Source: Candidatus Auribacterota bacterium (lineage in GTDB: Bacteria; Auribacterota; JAFGBW01; JAFGJP01). Taken from it: 5,157 nucleotides of DNA. The position numbers were made by a program, and so were the translations under genes. Below are positions 1 through 5,157 of the stretch, one piece after another. The stretch is from the NCBI GenBank assembly GCA_016929035.1, contig JAFGJP010000028.1, positions 1 to 5,157 on the forward strand, given 5' to 3'. The notes below the pieces were generated by a model. That model did not search any database and had not been told where the DNA came from. It worked only from the letters and a program-made list of their open reading frames with translations. Every line of letters begins with the position of its first letter. The first letter of the stretch is position 1.

Positions 1-545
1 ATCCCTGCAGCAATCCCGAGGCGCCGGTCAAACTGCTTCTCTGCATCAAATGAAAAATCAACCGTGATCTTCAACACAAAGGGATTAAAATTCTGCTTGT
101 AGATCGCAACCTGTCGTCCGTTTATTTCCGCGTTATAGGTCTGCGGCACCAGGTTGGAAAGAAAGCGCCGGATAAGGGCAAGCCCCATACTGTCTTCTTT
201 GATAAAACCGATCTCCCTGTCGACATTGTCCATGATAATCCACTCATCTTTAAGAATCGACTTGAGGCCCTTTCTCTTCAACGCTCCGACTTTTTCATTT
301 GTCTTTGAATCAATCACATCATAAGCTGCAGAAAAGTCTATGACCTGTCTGGCCTGAATGAGAAGCAGCTCTTCTACCATTTGATCACCTTCATAAAGCC
401 TGATGTCTTCCTTGAGCTTGAAGGCTTTCTGCTTGGAGTAAAACAAAATATTTCCTGCTTCATCGTAAACATGAAAGGCCGCTCCCAGAATCTTAAATAT
501 CTTTTTCCTGATAAGAAATGTATTTCTGTTGAAACGTGCATCCAT
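1..545 (-). CDS. LURP-one-related / scramblase-like (Tubby-like fold) protein, 3' end missing
   Basis: This reading frame is open from an ATG at 545 to the left window edge, giving 181 residues with no stop. The start is firm: a perfect AGGAGG sits 7 nt upstream, and panC stops 14 nt before the ATG. The protein looks like the LURP-one/YxjI family, a beta-barrel related to the Tubby C-terminal domain and phospholipid scramblases. The match rests on successive beta-hairpins of the type 'FLIRKKIFKILGAAFHVYDE' (residues 10-29), then a second sheet carrying 'GALKRKGLKS' (87-96), then 'DFSFDAEKQFDRRLGIAAG' (163-181), which resembles the family's usual D-RRLG C-terminal segment. Related proteins are mostly 160-200 residues, so probably only a short hydrophobic C-terminal helix is lost. 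There is no signal peptide. The biochemical role of bacterial members is not established. Lipid or membrane binding is a guess from the fold. Its place behind panBC implies co-transcription, not a proven role in pantothenate synthesis. Confidence 0.75.
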   Translation of the reverse strand, partial: MDARFNRNTFLIRKKIFKILGAAFHVYDEAGNILFYSKQKAFKLKEDIRLYEGDQMVEELLLIQARQVIDFSAAYDVIDSKTNEKVGALKRKGLKSILKDEWIIMDNVDREIGFIKEDSMGLALIRRFLSNLVPQTYNAEINGRQVAIYKQNFNPFVLKITVDFSFDAEKQFDRRLGIAAG

Positions 546-552
546 GACAGTT

Positions 553-558
553 CCTCCT
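553..558 (-). promoter_or_regulatory. Ribosome binding site of the LURP-one-like gene
   Basis: On the minus strand this reads AGGAGG, a perfect Shine-Dalgarno sequence, 7 nt before the ATG at 545. It lies in the 14-nt gap after the panC stop codon. It fixes the start of a gene that is incomplete in this window. Confidence 0.85.
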
Positions 559-559
559 T

Positions 560-1408
560 TTATCCTTTAAATATTCTATTATCGATGAGGCGTGTCCTTC
601 CGACATAAGCCGCGCAAAGAACAGCATATGTTCTGCCTTTTTCGATTCTTTTAGCAAAATGAAATTCCGGAAGAGTAACAATTTGAATATAGTCTATTTT
701 TTTTGTGCCGCATTTCAATATCAGGCGTCCTGATCTTTTCAGAACAGCCGTATCTTTAATACCACTTCCTGTAAGATGAACGACTCTATCAAGGCTTCTC
801 TTTAAAACAAGAGCGAGCTTCTTTTCTTTATCTGTGAGATACGTATTGCGCGAGCTCATGGCAAGGCCGGATTTCTCTCTCACGATGGGAAAAATAACGA
901 TTTGGATTGGAAAGTCGAGATCATCTACCATTTTCTTAATCAGATAAGCCTGCTGAAGGTCTTTTTGCCCGAAATAAGCCCTGTCAGGCAAAGCGATGTT
1001 GAAGAGTTTTGAGACAATCGTGAGAACGCCTCTGAAGTGTCCTGGACGAAACTTCCCACAAAGGATTTTCGATATCCTGTATTCTTCCACAACAACAGAA
1101 TGTCCCTCTTTATACATCGCCTCATTGGAAGGAAGAAAAAGAAAATCAGCCTTTTCTTTTTTCAGAATCCTTTTGTCTCTTTTAATGTCTCGTGGATATC
1201 GTAAAAAATCTTCCGATGGGCCAAACTGGGTCGGATTGATAAAAATACTGACGATAACGAAATCGCACTCTTTCCTGGCTCGCCTCACGAGAGAAAGATG
1301 CCCTTCGTGAAGAAATCCCATGGTGGGGACCAAGCCGACCCTCTTTCCCTTTTTTTTCAGAGAAATAATTTTTTTTCGGAGAGTTTTAGGATTTCTTATG
1401 GTAAACAT
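560..1408 (-). CDS. panC: Pantothenate synthetase (pantoate--beta-alanine ligase)
   Basis: PanC joins pantoate and beta-alanine, using ATP through a pantoyl-adenylate intermediate, to make pantothenate, the precursor of coenzyme A. It acts in the cytoplasm, usually as a homodimer. The 282 residues match the usual length of about 280. The family motifs appear in order: PTMG (28-31), the HIGH-type nucleotide-binding HEGH (34-37), PTQF (59-62), RPGHFRG (121-127), GQKD (147-150) and the KMSKS-equivalent MSSRN (184-188), with a conserved TRLIDN near the C-terminus. I chose the ATG at 1408 over an upstream in-frame ATG at 1441. It places PTMG at the normal distance and has AGGA 5 nt upstream. The start overlaps the end of panB by 23 bp, which points to co-translation with panB, the enzyme that begins pantoate synthesis. 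No panD is visible. Two A8 runs lie within the first 60 bases of the gene. Confidence 0.96.
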   Translation of the reverse strand: MFTIRNPKTLRKKIISLKKKGKRVGLVPTMGFLHEGHLSLVRRARKECDFVIVSIFINPTQFGPSEDFLRYPRDIKRDKRILKKEKADFLFLPSNEAMYKEGHSVVVEEYRISKILCGKFRPGHFRGVLTIVSKLFNIALPDRAYFGQKDLQQAYLIKKMVDDLDFPIQIVIFPIVREKSGLAMSSRNTYLTDKEKKLALVLKRSLDRVVHLTGSGIKDTAVLKRSGRLILKCGTKKIDYIQIVTLPEFHFAKRIEKGRTYAVLCAAYVGRTRLIDNRIFKG

Positions 1409-2195
1409 TATCGTCCTGAGGAAACCGCTGTTCCTTGACATCCTCGATATACGATTTCACTGCCTTGAGGGCCTGTGTATAAAAATCTTCATAAGTTTTT
1501 ACAAACTTGGGCTTGAACGCTTTATTGAGTCCCAGAATATCATTCAGCACAAGGATCTGCCCATCCACATAGCGCCCAGCACCAATACCGATTGTCGGTA
1601 TTTTCAATTTCTCCGTCATCTCTTTAGCCACTTCTTCAGGAACACATTCGACAACGACAGAAAAAGCGCCGGCCTCTTCAATCGCCAGAGCATCCTGGAT
1701 GACTTCCTGGCTGTTGTCTTTTCCCTGAACAAAATAGCCTCCCATCTTCAATATCTTCTGCGGATTGAGCCCCACATGCCCCATCACAGGGATCTCGCAC
1801 TGGCAGATCCTTTTGACGGTCTCACACACATCCCGTCCGCCTTCGATCTTGACAGCATCAGCCCCGCCTTCCTGCACAAGCTTCCCTGCATTGCGAATGG
1901 CCTCTTCTGTACTCACCGTGTAGCTCATAAAAGGCATATCGCAGACAACAAAGCTTTTCTTGGCTCCCCTTTTGACAGCCTTGAGATGATGGAGCATATC
2001 CTCCATTCTGACATAAACAGTCGAAGAGAACCCGAGAACGACCATGCCCAGAGAATCGCCAACAAGGATGATATCGATGCCCGCCTCATCAAGCACTGAG
2101 GCAAAGCTGAAATCATAGGCTGTCAGCGCGCAGATCTTCTCTTTTTTTTCCTTCTTTTTCAGGATATCTTTTATGGTCGTCTTCTTCAGTTCCAT
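1386..2195 (-). CDS. panB: 3-methyl-2-oxobutanoate hydroxymethyltransferase (ketopantoate hydroxymethyltransferase)
   Basis: PanB transfers a hydroxymethyl group from 5,10-methylenetetrahydrofolate to alpha-ketoisovalerate, giving ketopantoate, the first committed step to pantothenate. It is a cytoplasmic TIM-barrel, usually decameric. At 269 residues the length is normal. The metal ligands known from E. coli PanB (D45, D84, E114) have clear counterparts at D47 (GDSLG), D86 (CDMPF) and E118 (KIEGG). The catalytic base E181 corresponds to E183 (VVECVP), and GIGAG follows at 203-207. The ATG at 2195 gives the normal N-terminus (TTIKDILK), but its best Shine-Dalgarno, AGGGAG, is 12 nt away, which is longer than ideal. 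A promoter-like sequence lies just upstream. The end overlaps panC by 23 bp. Its folate cosubstrate loosely connects it with folK two genes upstream. The lysine-rich residues 12-20 include an A8 run. Confidence 0.97.
   Translation of the reverse strand: MELKKTTIKDILKKKEKKEKICALTAYDFSFASVLDEAGIDIILVGDSLGMVVLGFSSTVYVRMEDMLHHLKAVKRGAKKSFVVCDMPFMSYTVSTEEAIRNAGKLVQEGGADAVKIEGGRDVCETVKRICQCEIPVMGHVGLNPQKILKMGGYFVQGKDNSQEVIQDALAIEEAGAFSVVVECVPEEVAKEMTEKLKIPTIGIGAGRYVDGQILVLNDILGLNKAFKPKFVKTYEDFYTQALKAVKSYIEDVKEQRFPQDDNVYHKKS
1414..1417 (-). promoter_or_regulatory. Ribosome binding site of panC, inside panB
   Basis: The minus strand reads AGGA, 5 nt before the ATG at 1408 and inside the last codons of panB. 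It favours 1408 over the longer alternative at 1441, which would start deeper inside panB and add an 11-residue tail untypical of PanC. Confidence 0.6.
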
Positions 2196-2207
2196 TATTG
2201 TTGAAAA

Positions 2208-2213
2208 CTCCCT
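2208..2213 (-). promoter_or_regulatory. Probable ribosome binding site of panB
   Basis: The minus strand reads AGGGAG, separated from the panB ATG by 12 nt. The motif is good but the spacing is long. No better start codon is seen nearby and the panB N-terminus aligns well, so the start stands. Confidence 0.4.
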
Positions 2214-2231
2214 GGTTTCCGCAGCGTTATC

Positions 2232-2260
2232 ATTTTATAGGCAACAATGAAAAATGACAA
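2232..2260 (-). promoter_or_regulatory. Putative sigma70-type promoter for panB-panC-LOR
   Basis: In the 81-bp gap between the FliG-like gene and panB the minus strand has TTGTCA (2255-2260; 5 of 6 matches to TTGACA), a 17-bp spacer, and TAAAAT (2232-2237; 5 of 6 matches to TATAAT). Transcription would begin near 2225, leaving a leader of about 30 nt that contains the panB ribosome site. The leader has no obvious riboswitch-like fold. This is a consensus match by eye, in an AT-rich spacer where chance matches occur. Confidence 0.5.
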
Positions 2261-2276
2261 TAAATCTTTTCCCGCT

Positions 2277-3878
2277 TTACAGCTCCAGCAGACTCTCAAA
2301 TTTTTCTCTTTTAGACGGGTCTTCTGTGAAAAAGACCATTTTCCCTTTATCGACAAGGGCTTTAATGCTCTTGAGTATATGTTCTGCCGAAGCCTTTTTT
2401 ACATCAGGGCTATTCTGCGTTTTTCTTATTTGCCCGAGCATGGATTCAAAGACTCTTTTCCGGCTGTCCGGAAGCGATTGCAGGAGGGAAGAAAAAAACC
2501 TCTCGTCTTTGTCCTGAAAGGCTCTTGCAAAAAATTCCATCGGGATTTCCTGAAAAAGGAGATTCCTGATCTTCCCCTGAGAATCATAGTGAAGAAGCAT
2601 TTCTATCAGCTCGGCCGACTGGCCGAGAAGACTTGTGCTGCAGAACCTGTTGATGTTCTTGATGAGCCTTGCCTTGGCTTTCAGAATATCTTTTTGCTCA
2701 GCTTCCTTCAAAAATAATCCCATGTCTTCCCTGAGCATCGCAAAAGATTCATCAGAGAGATTTTTTTTCACAGCTTCGAGAGCGCCTCTGTCGATGTCGC
2801 TCAGGCTGAATGCTAGGTCTTGAGGGCTCATTTCGGCAAGGGCTTTCTGAAGGGTCAAGGGCTCATAGTTTTTCTTTATCAGCTTGTTTAAATCGCTTTT
2901 CTGCAGCGCATCCATCAGCCTGCTCATTTCGAAGTTCTCTTTCATGGATTGGAAAGCCTCAAAGCTTTCCAGCACAATCTTTCCTTCGTTCAGAAGATCA
3001 AGGATGATCGTGTCTGCTTTGGCAAAGGCTTTCTTGTATTGCTCCAGAAGAACTTTATTTTCTTTTGACTGGAGGCGCGTGAAGGTTATGTTCGGGATAT
3101 GGTAGATGACCTCTTCCTGGATGTTCCTTGAAAGATTGACAATGACCTTCTGCCTGACATTCTCTTCCAAGGGCACAAGAAGAAGGGAAAGCTCCTTGTC
3201 TCTCAATCCTCCGGACATCAGTTGGTACAAAAATGACTGCATCTCCTGGTCGCGGAGCCTTCTCAGATAATCAAGGACATTCCACGGCTTGTCTTTGCCT
3301 GCAACAAAGCGGGAGCTGACTTCAGCCATGGTATCCTGCAGGCTCTTTTCGCTGAGCACCTGCGGGGAAATATTCGGGAAAAAGGCGGATATCCTCTCCT
3401 TTGCATAGCCGTAGGGAAAGGATACCTTCATCTCGCAGTCCATGATCTCTTTAACATCTATTCTTAAAATCAAAACGATATTCAGCTGACCTTCTATTCT
3501 TTCCATATTGACGTCATGCCATTCATCCCATAAAAAACTGAACGTATTGCCGGGAATCTTCCGCTGTGAAGCCATGGAATAGAGGATTTCCTTTAAAGAC
3601 CTGAGGTCATCTCCAAAAATATTTTTCATCTGAGGAACAATATGCTTTTTCAGATAAAAAAAAATCCAGTTTTCCATGGACTCACTGGAGTACTTGAGAG
3701 GGATGATGAAAAAGTCATTGATATCTTCCTCATGGAAGACGTCAAAAGTGATCTCGCGGCATCTGACAAGGCTTGGACGGTTGAAATGCCGGAAGAGCCT
3801 TTCTGCTAGATCCGTATAAAAAAACGAACCCCAGAAAAGATAATTATCATTCGTATGAAAAGGTGTTTTCTTTTTCAT
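2277..3878 (-). CDS. FliG-like repeat protein, divergent flagellar switch paralogue (function unproven)
   Basis: This is a 533-residue cytoplasmic-type protein without signal peptide or clear membrane segments. I assign no enzymatic function. Residues about 196-262 look like the FliG middle domain: an F-x-LR-like opening (VLDYLRRLRD), a hydrophobic helix (LSLLLVPL) and a closing 'QEEVIYHI' helix resembling the 'EVARRI' end. The FliM-binding EHPQ motif is missing. Residues about 336-412 resemble the FliG C-terminal domain: SPQDLAFSLSD, KKNLSDESFAMLREDM, then an A-x4-I-x2-I helix. Residues about 440-517 look like a second such domain (PMEFFARAFQDKD ending in KALVDKGKMVF). The first 195 residues are unassigned, with a faint FliM-middle resemblance. 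The ATG at 3878 overlaps the folK TGA as ATGA, which decides the start. No Shine-Dalgarno is visible there, so coupling to folK translation is likely. Alternatives are a general ARM/HEAT-like scaffold. The FliG relation is inferred from aligning by memory. Confidence 0.6.
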   Translation of the reverse strand: MKKKTPFHTNDNYLFWGSFFYTDLAERLFRHFNRPSLVRCREITFDVFHEEDINDFFIIPLKYSSESMENWIFFYLKKHIVPQMKNIFGDDLRSLKEILYSMASQRKIPGNTFSFLWDEWHDVNMERIEGQLNIVLILRIDVKEIMDCEMKVSFPYGYAKERISAFFPNISPQVLSEKSLQDTMAEVSSRFVAGKDKPWNVLDYLRRLRDQEMQSFLYQLMSGGLRDKELSLLLVPLEENVRQKVIVNLSRNIQEEVIYHIPNITFTRLQSKENKVLLEQYKKAFAKADTIILDLLNEGKIVLESFEAFQSMKENFEMSRLMDALQKSDLNKLIKKNYEPLTLQKALAEMSPQDLAFSLSDIDRGALEAVKKNLSDESFAMLREDMGLFLKEAEQKDILKAKARLIKNINRFCSTSLLGQSAELIEMLLHYDSQGKIRNLLFQEIPMEFFARAFQDKDERFFSSLLQSLPDSRKRVFESMLGQIRKTQNSPDVKKASAEHILKSIKALVDKGKMVFFTEDPSKREKFESLLEL

Positions 3879-4387
3879 TTTCGTTTCGTCAGGCAAGGAA
3901 AAGGCATTCTGTATTTGACCTGCTTATCTGTCTTCATATTGAAATAAAGATCCCTGACACTCTTTCTGAGAACAGGATGCTTTGTAAAAGGCGCGATTTC
4001 CATGAGGGGCTTGAGAACAAAAAGCCTCTTTTCAATGGAAGGATGTGGGATCGTCAGGATGTCGTCTTTCAGAACAACGTCGTCATAAAAAAGAACATCA
4101 AGATCGATCCTCCTCGGCCCTTTTTCTCTTTCTTTCTCTTTGCCGATCACTTTTTCAATATGGACCATGTATTGAAAAAGCTCATGAGGGCTGAGCCTCG
4201 TCTTGAGAGAGACAGCGATATTGTAGAAAAAGGGCTGATCGGCATCATCAACCGGATCTGACCTGTAAATTGACGATATGCTCTCTACCTTAATGCTTTT
4301 TAGTCTTATTAAAAGCTGGACAGAACGCCTGATATTATCAAGTCTTTTTCCCTTATTGGACCCGATGGAAAGAAGAGCTGTCTTCAT
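3875..4387 (-). CDS. folK: 2-amino-4-hydroxy-6-hydroxymethyldihydropteridine pyrophosphokinase (HPPK)
   Basis: FolK transfers pyrophosphate from ATP to 6-hydroxymethyl-7,8-dihydropterin, the step before dihydropteroate synthase in folate synthesis. It is a small cytoplasmic monomer in most bacteria. The protein has 170 residues, close to the usual 160-170. Key motifs are present: SIGSNKG (8-14), the pterin-loop region 'QPFFYNIAVSLKT' (51-63), the magnesium-binding GPRRIDLDVLF (90-100) with D95 and D97 at the same numbers as in E. coli HPPK, and HPSIEKRLFVLKPLMEIAP (115-133). It is a stand-alone HPPK; no folB or folP fusion is seen. The ATG at 4387 puts GSN at its normal position, but there is no strong Shine-Dalgarno. 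Its TGA stop overlaps the ATG of the FliG-like gene. The AT-rich 91-bp gap upstream may carry its promoter, or it may be read through from dapL. Confidence 0.96.
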   Translation of the reverse strand: MKTALLSIGSNKGKRLDNIRRSVQLLIRLKSIKVESISSIYRSDPVDDADQPFFYNIAVSLKTRLSPHELFQYMVHIEKVIGKEKEREKGPRRIDLDVLFYDDVVLKDDILTIPHPSIEKRLFVLKPLMEIAPFTKHPVLRKSVRDLYFNMKTDKQVKYRMPFPCLTKRK

Positions 4388-4478
4388 GAAAAGCCGGAAT
4401 GAACTGCCTGTATTTAGTTAATTAATATACAGATTATATATAATCAGACATAATATGCTTTTATGCAGAGAATTATAG
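4388..4478 (-). promoter_or_regulatory. AT-rich dapL-folK spacer with possible folK promoter
   Basis: The 91-bp gap is strongly AT-rich compared with the genes beside it. On the minus strand a TATAAT lies at 4433-4438, about 45 bp before the folK start, and would make a perfect -10 box. The hexamer 17 bp upstream (AAAGCA) is a poor -35 box. Another -10-like TATTAT lies nearby. Promoter activity is plausible but unproven. No GC-rich hairpin with a T tract follows the dapL stop, so read-through from dapL is possible. Confidence 0.35.
4432..4445. repeat. 14-bp perfect palindrome in the dapL-folK spacer
   Basis: The sequence gattatatataatc is its own reverse complement. Allowing one mismatch, the symmetry extends one further pair to 4430 and 4447. 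It covers the possible folK -10 box, so it could be an operator half-site pair or only an AT-rich chance palindrome. Confidence 0.5.
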
Positions 4479-5157
4479 CTACAAAACTTTTCTAATTCTG
4501 TCTACAGCTTCCTGAATACGGTCTACGTCCACTGTCATAGCGGCCCGCACATAACCTTCTCCGTATTGTCCAAAACCATTGCCAGGCGTTATGACAACAT
4601 GGGCTTCTGTGAGGACTTTCATGGCAAAAGATTTCGATGTAAAGCCTTTGGGAACAGGAAACCAGACATAAAAAGTCGCTTTTGGCATGGCGACGTCAAA
4701 GCCCATCTCTTTTAATCCGTCGACAAAAACATCCCGCCTTTCCTGGTAGATTTTATTTCTCTCTTCATTGAATTCTTTGCCAAGCTTCATGGCTTCGATG
4801 CCTGCATACTGTACTGACTGAAAAATACCGCTGTCCATATTCGATTTGACCTTGGCCAGGCCGCTTATCACATTCCCATTCCCAACGGCAAAAGCGATCC
4901 TCCATCCTGTCATATTATAGGTCTTAGAGAAAGAATGAAACTCAATGCCGACATCCTTCGCCCCATCGATTTCCAGAAAGCTCGGCGCCTGATAACCGTC
5001 ATAAGCGATTTCCGTATAAGCGGCATCATGACAGACAATGATATTATGCTCGTTGGCAAAATCGATCACCTGCCTGAAAAAATCCTTTGTTGCAACAGCG
5101 GCTGTCGGATTGTTCGGGTAGTTGATATGCATCAGCCTGGCTCTCTTGAGCATATCC
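4479..5157 (-). CDS. dapL: LL-diaminopimelate aminotransferase, N-terminal part missing
   Basis: DapL converts tetrahydrodipicolinate directly to LL-2,6-diaminopimelate with glutamate as amino donor, bypassing the acylated steps of lysine and peptidoglycan-precursor synthesis. It is a PLP-dependent class I/II aminotransferase. About 225 codons are visible; the frame stays open to the right window edge, so roughly the first 160 residues of a protein of about 385-410 are outside. Counted from the methionine at 5153, conserved parts are NYPNNPT (11-17), CHDAAYTEIAYDG (41-53) with the cofactor-contacting D43 and Y46, the HSFSKTYNMTGWR block (73-85) with Schiff-base lysine K77 (codon 4923-4925), and the C-terminal substrate-carboxylate arginine in YVRAAM (R203). 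The 'EIAYDGYQAPSFLEIDGAK' and 'SKTYNMTGWRIAFAVGN' segments favour DapL over aspartate aminotransferase or MalY. The methionine at 5153 is internal, not the start. A related aromatic or aspartate aminotransferase is less likely but not excluded without the N-terminus. Confidence 0.85.
   Translation of the reverse strand, partial: DMLKRARLMHINYPNNPTAAVATKDFFRQVIDFANEHNIIVCHDAAYTEIAYDGYQAPSFLEIDGAKDVGIEFHSFSKTYNMTGWRIAFAVGNGNVISGLAKVKSNMDSGIFQSVQYAGIEAMKLGKEFNEERNKIYQERRDVFVDGLKEMGFDVAMPKATFYVWFPVPKGFTSKSFAMKVLTEAHVVITPGNGFGQYGEGYVRAAMTVDVDRIQEAVDRIRKVL

Noticed and set aside
996..1310. Plus-strand open frame opposite panC
   Set aside because: Antisense to the conserved PanC core, so best explained as a shadow.
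1409..1441. Upstream ATG at 1441 as the panC start
   Set aside because: It adds an 11-residue tail not typical of PanC and increases the overlap with panB; the ATG at 1408 has AGGA at 5 nt and the normal PanC N-terminus.
1320..2099. Long plus-strand open frame opposite panC and panB
   Set aside because: It is the antisense shadow of two well-supported genes, and its protein shows no recognisable family pattern.
2247..2717. Plus-strand open frame opposite the end of the FliG-like gene
   Set aside because: Antisense shadow; no ribosome site of note and no family resemblance.
3879..3896. TTG start at 3896 extending the FliG-like protein by six residues
   Set aside because: It has no ribosome site and uses a rarer start codon, while the ATG at 3878 makes the classic ATGA overlap with the folK stop.
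4451..4466. Possible terminator hairpin after dapL (CATAA...TTATG)
   Set aside because: The stem is only 5 bp, all but one pair per end AT, with no following T tract on the minus strand.
4455..4466. Short repeat ATGC-TTTT-ATGC in the dapL-folK gap
   Set aside because: It is only a 4-base direct repeat, too short to carry meaning.

Overview
All genes in this window lie on the minus strand, so transcription runs from high to low coordinates. In that order they are: the 3' part of an LL-diaminopimelate aminotransferase gene (dapL, cut by the window's right edge), folK, a 533-residue protein with FliG-like repeats, panB, panC, and a LURP-one/scramblase-like (Tubby-like fold) gene that runs off the left edge. 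No tRNA, rRNA, CRISPR array, insertion sequence or integrase is visible. The only non-coding stretches are 91 bp (dapL/folK), 81 bp (FliG-like/panB) and 14 bp (panC/LOR).

The genes are packed like an operon. folK and the FliG-like gene share an ATGA stop/start overlap. panB and panC overlap by 23 bp, with the panC ribosome site inside panB. panC is followed after 14 bp by a gene with a perfect AGGAGG. A good sigma70-type promoter lies just upstream of panB, so the window probably holds two transcription units: folK plus the FliG-like gene, possibly read through from dapL, and panB-panC-LOR. No convincing rho-independent terminator was seen.

Four genes are ordinary cofactor and lysine or cell-wall metabolism: dapL (meso-diaminopimelate and lysine), folK (folate), and panB and panC (pantothenate and coenzyme A). 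All motifs checked in them are intact. The unusual gene is the one between folK and panB. Its C-terminal two thirds read like a FliG middle domain followed by two FliG C-terminal-like domains. Its N-terminal third has a faint resemblance to the FliM middle (CheC-like) domain. The charged residues FliG uses for torque are only partly kept, so it looks like a divergent paralogue rather than the main switch protein.

Organism: a bacterium of moderate G+C, judged by eye. DapL occurs in several phyla, including spirochaetes, Chlamydiae, Bacteroidetes and deltaproteobacterial lines. A FliG-like paralogue would fit a flagellated lineage such as a spirochaete, which often carries more than one FliG. 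This placement is only a guess; nothing here fixes the phylum.
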